Below are positions 18,571-27,126 of a DNA stretch of 41,630 bases, in pieces (the first letter of the stretch is position 1; each line of letters starts with the position of its first letter). This stretch comes from an uncultured Candidatus Saccharibacteria bacterium. Lineage in GTDB: Bacteria > Patescibacteriota > Saccharimonadia > Saccharimonadales > Saccharimonadaceae. Position numbers and translations under genes: made by a program. The stretch covers positions 1 to 41,630 of the forward strand of contig CAMYWN010000002.1 of NCBI GenBank assembly GCA_947302765.1, written 5' to 3'. The notes below the pieces were generated by a model. It was not told where the DNA came from, did no database searches, and was given only the letters and a program-made list of their open reading frames with translations.

Positions 18571-20466
18571 TCAATCCTCGGGGACGAATTCTCCGTCCCC
18601 TCCTTCAGTTTCAGTTGGCGCTGTTGCGCCGTCCGCAGCACCTCGGTTCGAGACAGGATCCTGTGTATAGTCCATTTTGTTTTCATGGTCTACAACCGAT
18701 TTCTGCTCTTGTTTATGCTGCTCAACAGGCGGTGTCTCCGGCTTTTTCTGGGGCGTCTCTGAGACAGGCTTCGTTTCCTGTCTCGGATCGCTCTTCTGCT
18801 CCTCACCAGAGCTACTACCGCCAGAAGAACTGCTGCCTCCACCGCTATTGTCTCCGCCACCTTTGGACGCCTCTCCCCTGTTTACGGGATCCTGCTTCGG
18901 AGCCTTGGGCTTCGGAGTTGGATCGCTTCCGCCACCAGGAACCGGTGTCGGCGTTGCTGTCGGCTTCGGCGTTGGCGCTGCTGTCGGCTTCGGTGTCGGC
19001 GTCGGCGGATCATAGCCCTTCGGCATCTCCGGCACCTTCTCCGTCGGGATATTCATCTCCTTAGAAATAGGAGTAACAGTTCCGTCCCTCCGGAAAACGG
19101 CACAGACATTACAACATTGAAGCCTGAAGCCCAGGCCAACGTCATTTTGGCGATCACCCCCCTTAGTCCTGAGCCAAGCAATCAAAATGTCGCCACTCTG
19201 ATGAGTCTCAGCGACCACTACGTGCGGAATTCCTTCTCGAGTATAGATGTCGAGATAATACTGGTCTATGACATCCTCACTCTGGACTAGGTCCAATTCT
19301 CTGGTCTCGTTGTTCAGCATATCCAGAAACTTTTCGGAAAGATTCACGAAAGTTCCGGGCGTATTGAAAAAGTCCTCAACCATAAGGTTTATGGACTTTG
19401 CCCACTCGGCATTGTCCCCATTGTAGTAATCACCACAAAGGTCAGTATGCCTGATCTGGTCCGCGGTCGAAATTGCTTCGGCCAGAATAAACGGGTCCTC
19501 TTCCATCATTGCTTTGATGGTTCGCCAATAATCGGACTTCGTTTTGTCCTGGCTAAGGATGTTTGGCCCAAAATAACTATTGTTATCCGGGTCATCATCC
19601 GTCGTCAACGGAAAATTATGAAACACAAATTCCGGATGCTTCTTTACAACACCAGCATAAGTATTCCATTTTACCGGGACAGATTCCTCAGCTTCCGCCT
19701 CGGTTTCTGTCGCAGCTGCTACAGACTCCTCTGCCGCCTCAGCGGCGACAGATTCATCATCTGCCACCTCGGCAACGACAGATTCGTCATCAGTCTCAGC
19801 CGGAGCGGCCTCCTTAGAGTTGCCAAAGATTCTTCCGAAGAATTCCTTCAGCCCCTCAAAGGCCTCACTGTCTGTAGCAAAGACAGACGGAATGCCCGCC
19901 TTGACTGATTTCGACTGCGGTACTGCTACTGCAGCAGATACGACCGAAGAAATGGTCATGATCACCACCAATGCGATAGCAATCCACCGCACAGCAGCGA
20001 CACCTCGGCTGTACCGCCTCTGACGGCAGAAAGTCGACCAGACAGCGGCTAGCAGCACAATAAAAGCAATTGCCAGAGCCCAGCTCCCGAACACCATCGC
20101 TGAATGATTACTGCCAAGCCCTCTCACGAAACAATCGAGAGAGTAAGCCAGCGGCAGCCAGCAAAAGCAAGGGATAAGGATAGTAGCACAAATAGCACTA
20201 CTTACCCTCAGAGAGTCCCTTTCTCCAGCAGCAATATCGCGCCACGCAATAAAAGAATACACAATATTAATGCCAGCAACGAGTTGCAGCCCAAAGCTCA
20301 CCAAGGGACGAGAAGCTACCGCAAATCTCATTACAGCCGTCGCCATAAGCGCAACAACTGCCCCGTTTGTCGCTGCTCTACGCTTTCTCTGCCCCGTTGT
20401 CTTCGGGAAAATAGCATAGAACAGAAGACTACAGATCACAAAATAAAACACATACATAACTAACAT
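18571..20466 (-). CDS. Multi-TM membrane protein with extracytoplasmic domain and P/T-rich tail
   Basis: About 6 N-terminal TM segments, Ala/Glu-rich stretch, folded region, PTPTPKPTAAPTPKPTATPTPVPGGG linker; start chosen at ATG 20466 with gggagg SD. Confidence 0.75.
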   Translation of the reverse strand: MLVMYVFYFVICSLLFYAIFPKTTGQRKRRAATNGAVVALMATAVMRFAVASRPLVSFGLQLVAGINIVYSFIAWRDIAAGERDSLRVSSAICATILIPCFCWLPLAYSLDCFVRGLGSNHSAMVFGSWALAIAFIVLLAAVWSTFCRQRRYSRGVAAVRWIAIALVVIMTISSVVSAAVAVPQSKSVKAGIPSVFATDSEAFEGLKEFFGRIFGNSKEAAPAETDDESVVAEVADDESVAAEAAEESVAAATETEAEAEESVPVKWNTYAGVVKKHPEFVFHNFPLTTDDDPDNNSYFGPNILSQDKTKSDYWRTIKAMMEEDPFILAEAISTADQIRHTDLCGDYYNGDNAEWAKSINLMVEDFFNTPGTFVNLSEKFLDMLNNETRELDLVQSEDVIDQYYLDIYTREGIPHVVVAETHQSGDILIAWLRTKGGDRQNDVGLGFRLQCCNVCAVFRRDGTVTPISKEMNIPTEKVPEMPKGYDPPTPTPKPTAAPTPKPTATPTPVPGGGSDPTPKPKAPKQDPVNRGEASKGGGDNSGGGSSSSGGSSSGEEQKSDPRQETKPVSETPQKKPETPPVEQHKQEQKSVVDHENKMDYTQDPVSNRGAADGATAPTETEGGDGEFVPED

Positions 20467-20498
20467 AATTCGCATCCTCCCAACATATAACAATAATC

Positions 20499-20520
20499 AT
20501 AGATAGATAGATAGATAGAT
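20499..20520. repeat. Tetranucleotide microsatellite (ATAG)n, about 5.5 units, in the leader of ORF 18571-20466
   Basis: atagatagatagatagatagat read directly. Confidence 0.95.
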
Positions 20521-20610
20521 TTTCTCAGATTTCTTTTGAAACCTGAGATGATTTGGTTGTTAAGGGCCCTCTTGTTTCGTGAGAAAATACCCAAAACTCA
20601 GACTGATTTC

Positions 20611-20639
20611 AGTATATCACACTTTAGCAATTTTGTCAA
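20611..20639 (-). promoter_or_regulatory. Promoter for ORF 18571-20466 (TTGACA-N17-TATACT)
   Basis: Minus-strand ttgaca (20639-20634), 17-nt spacer, tatact (20616-20611). Confidence 0.8.
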
Positions 20640-20807
20640 TAAAAATACCACTTTTCTCGCTTATGTCTAAATACCTTTCCATAAAACTCTAAATTATAGC
20701 ATTAGCTAAAGCAATATAGACTCTTAGAAAGAGATACACTGAGTCAAGTAAAACAACCCGGAAGCCTGCATCACTTTCATCATCTCGCAACCAGAAAACG
20801 TCCCAAT

Positions 20808-20836
20808 TTAAAAAGCCAGCCCTTTGGGCTAGCTCA
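20808..20836 (-). terminator. Intrinsic terminator after ORF 20840-21427
   Basis: Minus strand agctagcccaaagggctggct followed by tttttaaa. Confidence 0.75.
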
Positions 20837-20839
20837 CTT

Positions 20840-21427
20840 TTAGATAAATAATTTCACTATAGATACAAACATCCGCCAGAATATTATTAATCCAGCTATC
20901 CACCCAATTATGACCACTGGCGCTCTCCAACGCCGAAGCCCCAGTCGACTCAAGTACACAATCCACACTACAACCTCGATTAACACTAAGAATCCTAAAT
21001 TATAGTACCAGATCATTATCCGTGTAACATCTTTCACACCAAGGAGCCCCTCGATAAAGCTTGCAAACGTAAATGCAAACCCAAGCCACAGTAGAAAGAA
21101 TAATATGGTAGCGAAAAATGCGCGAGAAACCCCAATTTCTGAAACCCCCGGCCCAGAAAGCACTACCCAAGCGACTAAGCTTAACAGGATGACAAACACG
21201 GCTAAACTCATTGCAAGCACAGACGTCACGGGGCTTATTAAGAGTAATCTACTTAAGATAATTGCAAGAGTAACAAAAAAACTATACACTCCAGAACTCC
21301 GAGTTTTCCCTGTATCGTTCAAATAAACAGTTTCGCCAATCACTTCCACAGAAAGCCACCAAATCACAAAGAAATAAAGTGCAATTATACCGAATTCTCT
21401 TAATGCAAATAATACTTCCTCTAACAT
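20840..21427 (-). CDS. Hypothetical polytopic membrane protein
   Basis: 195 aa with about 5-6 hydrophobic segments; promoter and SD (aggaaaggaag) upstream. Confidence 0.75.
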   Translation of the reverse strand: MLEEVLFALREFGIIALYFFVIWWLSVEVIGETVYLNDTGKTRSSGVYSFFVTLAIILSRLLLISPVTSVLAMSLAVFVILLSLVAWVVLSGPGVSEIGVSRAFFATILFFLLWLGFAFTFASFIEGLLGVKDVTRIMIWYYNLGFLVLIEVVVWIVYLSRLGLRRWRAPVVIIGWIAGLIIFWRMFVSIVKLFI

Positions 21428-21515
21428 TCCAACCCTTCCTTTCCTTAGTCATACCAAGCGCTACTGTGTTGTTCGGAATCTAATACTAGATACTTCCATG
21501 CCTCATGAACATGAA

Positions 21516-21552
21516 CTGTGTCTATTATGACACAGCCCATAATATTTGTCAA
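21516..21552 (-). promoter_or_regulatory. Promoter (TTGACA-N17-CATAAT) with 7-bp palindrome over the -10
   Basis: tgtcaa 21547-21552, attatg 21524-21529; ctgtgtc-tattat-gacacag 21516-21535. Confidence 0.65.
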
Positions 21553-21849
21553 AATAACACCTCAGTGGACCCCTAAATCATTTTGCTCACTAATAGGGTT
21601 CCTTCAAAATCTATGCTTTATCCATAGGCGACCGAATCTGAAGACTCACGTTCAAAATACATAAATACCTAGCCAATTTTACCTGTATAGTTATTTTTTT
21701 CGATTAAATAATATCATTTAGGTATGCGAGTCAACTAGTAAAACGTTCAGCCCTCTATCTCCACCCTAAACAAAGTATCCTAGCTGTCACCCTCCAAATT
21801 TGAACTAATCATTCAATAAAACAGTCCAAATCATCTAAATCTTGAACAT

Positions 21850-21878
21850 TTAAAAAGACCAGCCCGAAAGCTGGTCCA
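21850..21878 (-). terminator. Intrinsic terminator after ORF 21893-22375
   Basis: Minus strand gaccagctttcgggctggtc followed by tttttaaat. Confidence 0.85.
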
Positions 21879-21892
21879 TTGTTGGTGGGATT

Positions 21893-22375
21893 TTAGAACT
21901 TGAGCTTACTTCCAGTATTATACTTTTTCAGCTCAATGGTGAACATGCCGCCGAGATCTTTATCATAATCACCCTCCAGATCTTCTCCGCAGCACACGTA
22001 AAAATCCAAAGGAATATATGTATCCACTTCGCGAAGTTCGAACGTGTTTGCCAAAAACACAACCCCTGATTTTTTCAGGTCCTCTTTTTTTGGTACACCA
22101 AGCTGCACGTGGATACGGCTAGAGTAATTTTTACCCTTCTCAACCGCTTCGCGGTCCGGGTCAATATCCACGTCGACATCCTCGGGACGTCTCCCCACGA
22201 GATCAAGTCCCAGATACATCGTAGTCGAACCAGTTGTGAATGTTTTTTCGATGATGGCATACTTAACTCCGGCTTTTACGCCAGAATTTCTTACGACCAC
22301 AGATGGAGAGGACGATGTCCTATTTACGTCTTGCCCCGTCATCCAATCGTACGCACTCTTAAATACATTCGCCAT
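21893..22375 (-). CDS. Hypothetical soluble protein (160 aa)
   Basis: Complete ORF with SD (aaggagggataatat-ATG), promoter and terminator. Confidence 0.75.
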   Translation of the reverse strand: MANVFKSAYDWMTGQDVNRTSSSPSVVVRNSGVKAGVKYAIIEKTFTTGSTTMYLGLDLVGRRPEDVDVDIDPDREAVEKGKNYSSRIHVQLGVPKKEDLKKSGVVFLANTFELREVDTYIPLDFYVCCGEDLEGDYDKDLGGMFTIELKKYNTGSKLKF

Positions 22376-22430
22376 ATATTATCCCTCCTTAAATGACATT
22401 TTTTAAACAACTTCCCCAACCAACACCATC

Positions 22431-22459
22431 ATATTATCACACTATACACTATTTGTCAA
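22431..22459 (-). promoter_or_regulatory. Promoter for ORF 21893-22375 (TTGACA-N17-TAATAT)
   Basis: tgtcaa 22454-22459, atatta 22431-22436. Confidence 0.75.
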
Positions 22460-22562
22460 TACTTTCATAATAAACTTATCCTAAATCAAGTTTTCCCCAT
22501 TACAACACCCCCTGCCAAAACGAGCAATTACAACAAACTACCAAAACGTATATTGAAGCCGG

Positions 22563-22665
22563 CCACTAGAATAGCTTATCAAAGCAACCCTCTAGGATAG
22601 TTTATCGAGGCAACCCTCTAGGATAGCCCATCGAGGCAACCCTCTAGGATAGCTTATCGAAACAG
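22563..22665. repeat. 26-bp tandem repeat, about 4 copies, intergenic
   Basis: caaccctctaggatagtttatcgagg / caaccctctaggatagcccatcgagg / caaccctctaggatagcttatcgaaa plus a diverged first copy. Confidence 0.9.
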
Positions 22666-22669
22666 CTCA

Positions 22670-23266
22670 TCAAATAAAGCCGTCGAAACCAACCGCCGGA
22701 CCAGTCTCAATATCGTATATCAGGTTCCCACAATACTCAATAAACATCCGCTTGGGTATAACTTTAGACACACCGCCAGTCGTGCTGTTAGGCACACCAT
22801 CGGTCGTGCTGTTAGGCACACCATCAGCTGCACTATTGAGTGCACTATCAGCCACGCCGCCAGGCACAGCATCAATCGCAACGTCAAGCGAATTATCAAG
22901 CGGATATCCGCTGATTTCTACCCACGCCTCACGCCAACCTATCGTAAGAAGACCAAGCATGCGTTCGCTTATCTTCTTTTCCCAATCATTCTTCAACTCC
23001 GCAAAATGTAACGACTCTTTTTTACCAGTTTTATGATAAAAAACCACTACTGTTACATTGATATCCCTCAACCCCCTATAGCCCTCAAGCGCTTGCATAA
23101 ACATTTCCCAAAACTCCCGAGTACATTTACCCATCTCGTTAGATTCATTCAATGCATCAAACGCCACAAAAGTTGCCGTTATACATTTCTCATATCTATA
23201 AATCACAAAGATAAGCACAGCCCCAACTATTTTCACTATTTCACAAATATGCAACATTATCTTCAC
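22670..23266 (-). CDS. Hypothetical membrane-anchored protein with repetitive C-terminal insert
   Basis: N-terminal TM (IVKIVGAVLIFVIYRY); contains DGVPNSTT repeats; apparent GTG start with aagaaagag SD. Confidence 0.65.
   Translation of the reverse strand: MKIMLHICEIVKIVGAVLIFVIYRYEKCITATFVAFDALNESNEMGKCTREFWEMFMQALEGYRGLRDINVTVVVFYHKTGKKESLHFAELKNDWEKKISERMLGLLTIGWREAWVEISGYPLDNSLDVAIDAVPGGVADSALNSAADGVPNSTTDGVPNSTTGGVSKVIPKRMFIEYCGNLIYDIETGPAVGFDGFI
22770..22889 (-). repeat. 24-bp (8 aa) in-frame tandem repeat within ORF 22670-23266
   Basis: acaccgccagtcgtgctgttaggc / acaccatcggtcgtgctgttaggc / acaccatcagctgcactattgagt / ... Confidence 0.85.
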
Positions 23267-23351
23267 CTCTTTCTTAAACTACAATTTCAAGCTAATCCTC
23301 ACAGATTTACAGCCTAGACACCAATTCCACCGACTGGTGCAATCTATCTTT

Positions 23352-23380
23352 ATTATATCATATAATACGCGATTAGTCAA
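23352..23380 (-). promoter_or_regulatory. Promoter for ORF 22670-23266 (TTGACT-N17-TATAAT)
   Basis: agtcaa 23375-23380, attata 23352-23357. Confidence 0.75.
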
Positions 23381-23495
23381 TAATTCACCCCTGTTGCATT
23401 TTTCTCCCAAGTATGCTACAATTAAAACATATTAACATTAATTATCAAGCCCGAAAAACTCATGTCTTTCGAGGTTATCGGGCCAGAAAGGTAAT

Positions 23496-23822
23496 ATGCC
23501 AGAAGCAAAAAAAGATGAGGGCCTCAAAATCAGGATTCGCCTCAAAGCTTACGATCATCGCGTAATTGATCAAAGCGCCAAACAAATCGTCGATACGGCT
23601 ATCCGTACCGGCGCCAAGGTGAGCGGGCCTATCCCTCTACCTACTAAACGTTCAACTTTCACCGTCGTGAAATCCCCACACGTCTACAAGACTGGTGGCG
23701 AAGCTTTCGAGATGAAAGTCCACAAGCGTCTAATCGATATCTCAAACGCCACCCCAAAGACCATCGAGAGTTTGCAAAACCTCTCCCTCCCGGCCGGCGT
23801 AGATGCAGAAATCAAGATGTAA
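23496..23822 (+). CDS. rpsJ: 30S ribosomal protein S10 (standalone locus)
   Basis: [72 protein letters not shown]. Confidence 0.97.
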   Translation: MPEAKKDEGLKIRIRLKAYDHRVIDQSAKQIVDTAIRTGAKVSGPIPLPTKRSTFTVVKSPHVYKTGGEAFEMKVHKRLIDISNATPKTIESLQNLSLPAGVDAEIKM

Positions 23823-23837
23823 TCCATCTTATCGTTC

Positions 23838-23868
23838 CAAACCTCTCCCACTCGGAGAGGTTTTTGGT
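23838..23868 (+). terminator. Intrinsic terminator after rpsJ
   Basis: aacctctcc-cactc-ggagaggttttt. Confidence 0.85.
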
Positions 23869-23909
23869 ATCAAACAAAAATAACCATAAATGGTTATTTT
23901 TACTTTTCT

Positions 23910-23984
23910 TGGTGCGGGTAGAGAGAATCGAACTCTCATCTCAAGTTTGGAAAACTTGCATACTAACCACTGTACTATACCCGC
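23910..23984 (-). tRNA. tRNA-Gly (anticodon TCC), CCA encoded
   Basis: GCGGGTATAGTACAGTGGTTAGTATGCAAGTTTTCCAAACTTGAGATGAGAGTTCGATTCTCTCTACCCGCACCA; all stems pair. Confidence 0.95.
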
Positions 23985-23992
23985 ATTGTTAA

Positions 23993-24070
23993 TGGGGTGG
24001 GATATCGGGATCGAACCGACGACCTTCTGGACCACAATCAGACGCTCTAACCATCTGAGCTAATCCCACC
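23993..24070 (-). tRNA. tRNA-His (anticodon GTG), encoded G-1 and CCA
   Basis: G-1 opposite C73; GTGGGAT...ATCCCAC acceptor stem; TTGTGGT anticodon loop. Confidence 0.95.
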
Positions 24071-24204
24071 ATACCCTATATTATATCATATAGATCCCAA
24101 AAATCCCAATAACTCTTCATATCAAAACTTACTCTCTACAGAACCTAAAAACTCATAAAAACCTTAACCCAACCCATTTTCTACTACACTATCAGCCCCT
24201 ACTA

Positions 24205-25422
24205 CTATTTCGGTAACAATAAGAAAGCCACCGTCCCCGCAGCCGCCCCTAGCACAATCGTTAGGATAATAGTTACCAACAAACCAACCTTTGAATCCTT
24301 CTCCGAATTGGTAATAATCGTTACTGGACCTTTCTTCTCCTCTTTAGCGACTGGTTTTTGATAAACATTTCTAGAGGATAGCGGCCTTTTTACAACTTTA
24401 TCCTGATTAATGAATGGCGATCGCGGAGCAACAAAAGTTGCGCTAGACGGTGCCTTCTTATCCCGTTCTTTCCCAAAACTAGCTCGCACTTCTTTAGCAC
24501 CCATCCCTTTCTCAGCGCTCATCACCTTTCCAATATTCGTCCCTCTTGCATTACTCATCACCTTTCCAGCATTCATCACTCTTGCGGTACTTGTCGCCTT
24601 TCCAGCGTCCATCCCTCTCCTAACATCCGCTTTCCTTCCAATATTCGACGTAGTCTCACCCACAGTCGACAAACCATTTTTCGCTCCACCCCTTGTTGCA
24701 GAAAACGCTTTGTTATCTTTCTCGGCATTTCTTTGCGCCATAGATATTTTGTTGTCTATAGGTATTGCTTCTCGTTTCTTGCGTCCCAATAGACCACGCT
24801 TGACCTTCTGTGTTTTAGCTTGAGCGATTTCTTTCTTCCCTTGATTCGCTAAAGCCACACCTGCAGCCTCCGCCATTGTAGTATAGTCTGCCGATTCATT
24901 GTGCAATGGGCGCTTCGGCACGTCGGTGTTTACAAACCTTGGCTTATAATCCTCCACCACGCCAAGCTTCGGAGCCGGCTTAATAGAAAAAGCATCATCT
25001 TCACGATACCTAACTGCCGCTTCCTTCCAAACATCATCTTCACGATACCTAGCCGCCGCCTCCTTCCAAGCATCATCTTCACGGTGATTTGTTACCAATC
25101 CTTTCCGATCAGCACCCTTTTTCGCTGTTTCATCAATGCCACCAACCTCGTCAACGCCGCGAGCACCATTAACACCACGAACGCGACCAACACCGCGAGC
25201 ACCACTAGTACTACGAACGCGCCCAACACCCTGAACAACGCCCGTATCTTTACTGACAGCACGAACAACCCTCGTTCGAGAAACCTGTTCCGCATTCGGC
25301 AGTGCCACCACCACATCCTCTTCCCTGATTTCTCTCACGACTTTCCTTCGCGGAGCAACCACCCGCGAGCCCACACCTCTCGCCCTCGAAGACGGCACAA
25401 AATCTATATACTTTTTGTTCAT
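24205..25422 (-). CDS. Repeat-rich Arg/Lys/Ala protein with C-terminal TM anchor
   Basis: Three separate in-frame repeat arrays; C-terminal KVGLLVTIILTIVLGAAAGTVAFLLL; ATG overlaps tpiA stop. Confidence 0.75.
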   Translation of the reverse strand: MNKKYIDFVPSSRARGVGSRVVAPRRKVVREIREEDVVVALPNAEQVSRTRVVRAVSKDTGVVQGVGRVRSTSGARGVGRVRGVNGARGVDEVGGIDETAKKGADRKGLVTNHREDDAWKEAAARYREDDVWKEAAVRYREDDAFSIKPAPKLGVVEDYKPRFVNTDVPKRPLHNESADYTTMAEAAGVALANQGKKEIAQAKTQKVKRGLLGRKKREAIPIDNKISMAQRNAEKDNKAFSATRGGAKNGLSTVGETTSNIGRKADVRRGMDAGKATSTARVMNAGKVMSNARGTNIGKVMSAEKGMGAKEVRASFGKERDKKAPSSATFVAPRSPFINQDKVVKRPLSSRNVYQKPVAKEEKKGPVTIITNSEKDSKVGLLVTIILTIVLGAAAGTVAFLLLPK

Positions 25423-26189
25423 ACTCTCACTCTTTTAGCTATTTCTATTATATCAACAAACTCCCCCAAAATCAAACTAGCCCCACCAATCAAAAGCCCA
25501 TTCACCCCAGGCACAGTCAAATAAGAGCCTGCATTAGAAGCATTCACGCTTCCCCCAAATAAAACAGGTACATTCTCAGCTGCATCTTTCCCGTAAATCT
25601 CCCTAAGAGCACCCCGAATCAGCCGCACTACTTCCGCAACTTCATCTGGAGTTGCTAATTTTGCTGATTTTACCGAAGAAATCGCCCATACTGGCTCATA
25701 AGCAATTACTATTTTATCCAATTCATCATCTCCAACCTGAGACAAACCGCTAGCCAGTTGATCCCTGATTACATCCGCTGTTTCACCAAAAGCCCGCTCC
25801 GACTCCGTCTCGCCAATACACAAAATCGGCGTAATCTTATTTCGGATCGCCGCCGCAACTTTCTTCTGTATAAACTTTTCATCCTCACCAAAAATATATC
25901 GTCTTTCTGAATGTCCAATAATTGCATAGTCTACCATTCCGCGTAGTTGGCTAAAAGATGTTTCTCCTGTAAACGCTCCATAATCGCGATAAAACCCATT
26001 TTGTGTCGCCAATTTTATCTTGTGCCTATCAATCTGTAGAGATAATGGCTGCAACGCAATTGTTGATGGCGCCACTACCACTTCCATTCCCCTATGCACC
26101 GGTAAAGCCTTCATTAGCTTATGTAGATAAATCGACGACTCACCCACTGTAAAGTTTAACTTCCAATTGCCCACTACGTAAGTTTTCAT
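25419..26189 (-). CDS. tpiA: Triosephosphate isomerase
   Basis: VGNWKLN, IIGHSERR, AYEPVWAI, VPVLFGGSVNASNA, GVNGLLIGGASL. Confidence 0.96.
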   Translation of the reverse strand: MKTYVVGNWKLNFTVGESSIYLHKLMKALPVHRGMEVVVAPSTIALQPLSLQIDRHKIKLATQNGFYRDYGAFTGETSFSQLRGMVDYAIIGHSERRYIFGEDEKFIQKKVAAAIRNKITPILCIGETESERAFGETADVIRDQLASGLSQVGDDELDKIVIAYEPVWAISSVKSAKLATPDEVAEVVRLIRGALREIYGKDAAENVPVLFGGSVNASNAGSYLTVPGVNGLLIGGASLILGEFVDIIEIAKRVRV

Positions 26190-26234
26190 ACTTTCATTAT
26201 ACCACGCATATTTAAGCCATGCTATAATAAAGCC

Positions 26235-27002
26235 ATGAAAAAAGTTTTAGCATTCGACATAGATCAAACCTTAAACGTCGCCAAGACCCCTATCACTGAC
26301 GACATCGCAGAGCTGCTCCTAGCCTGTCTCAATCATTTCGAAATCTGCCCTATTTCTGGCCAGAAATTCGATCAATTTCTTATTCAAATCGTCAATCGCT
26401 TACCAAACCCCACCCCAGAGCAGCTTAGCCACCTACATCTTTTTGTTGCCCAGGGTACTCAATATTACCGCTATAACACCGAGAAAAAAGATTGGGAACA
26501 AGTCTATAATTATCCCCTCACAGATGAACAAGTTACCAAAATCACTTCCACCATCGAGCAAGCCGCCAAAGAGCTTGGCTATTGGGAAGAAGACAAACTC
26601 ACCCCTGGTGACGAAATTATTGAAAACCGCCTCTCTCAAGTTACCTTTTCCGCCCTCGGTCAGAAAGCTGACACCGAAGCCAAATACGCCTGGGACCCAG
26701 ATTGCAAAAAACGTGAAAAAATCGTCGCGAGATGCAAAGAACTTAGTCCTGAGTTCGAATATGAAATTGGTGGTACCACCTCTATTAATGCCATTACTCC
26801 GGGTATGAATAAAGTCTTCGGTATGACTCATCTTCTAGAAGAGCTCAAAGTCGAAAAATCCGACATTCTCTACTTTGGCGACATGACTCAACCAGGCGGC
26901 AACGACTACCCTGTCGTCCAAATGGGTATCGATACTATCACTGTTCGCAGCCACGAAGACACCGCATTCGCCCTTCGTGGTATCCTCGGTGTCATCAACT
27001 AA
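26235..27002 (+). CDS. HAD-superfamily hydrolase, phosphomannomutase (eukaryotic PMM-type)-like
   Basis: FDIDQTLN at N-terminus, PISGQKFDQF, INAITPGMNKVFGM, YFGDMTQPGGNDYPVVQMGIDTITV (PMM-like GGND loop). Confidence 0.75.
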   Translation: MKKVLAFDIDQTLNVAKTPITDDIAELLLACLNHFEICPISGQKFDQFLIQIVNRLPNPTPEQLSHLHLFVAQGTQYYRYNTEKKDWEQVYNYPLTDEQVTKITSTIEQAAKELGYWEEDKLTPGDEIIENRLSQVTFSALGQKADTEAKYAWDPDCKKREKIVARCKELSPEFEYEIGGTTSINAITPGMNKVFGMTHLLEELKVEKSDILYFGDMTQPGGNDYPVVQMGIDTITVRSHEDTAFALRGILGVIN

Positions 27003-27126
27003 TCAATCTTATCACAACCTCACTAAACAAATCTTGGCAACCTAAAGTTTATTTCTGATTTTTTCTTGCAAAAGACAACCTCGGCATTTTTATTCTCCCT
27101 CCCCGAAATGGTGATATAATAGACAT

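Noticed and set aside
18534-20463. Several antisense ORFs opposite the 18571-20466 gene
   Set aside because: No SD or promoter support, low-complexity translations; artefacts of GC-richer coding sequence.
22563-22665. 26-bp direct repeats as a CRISPR array
   Set aside because: Repeats are head-to-tail with no unique spacers and no cas-like gene nearby; better described as a tandem repeat.
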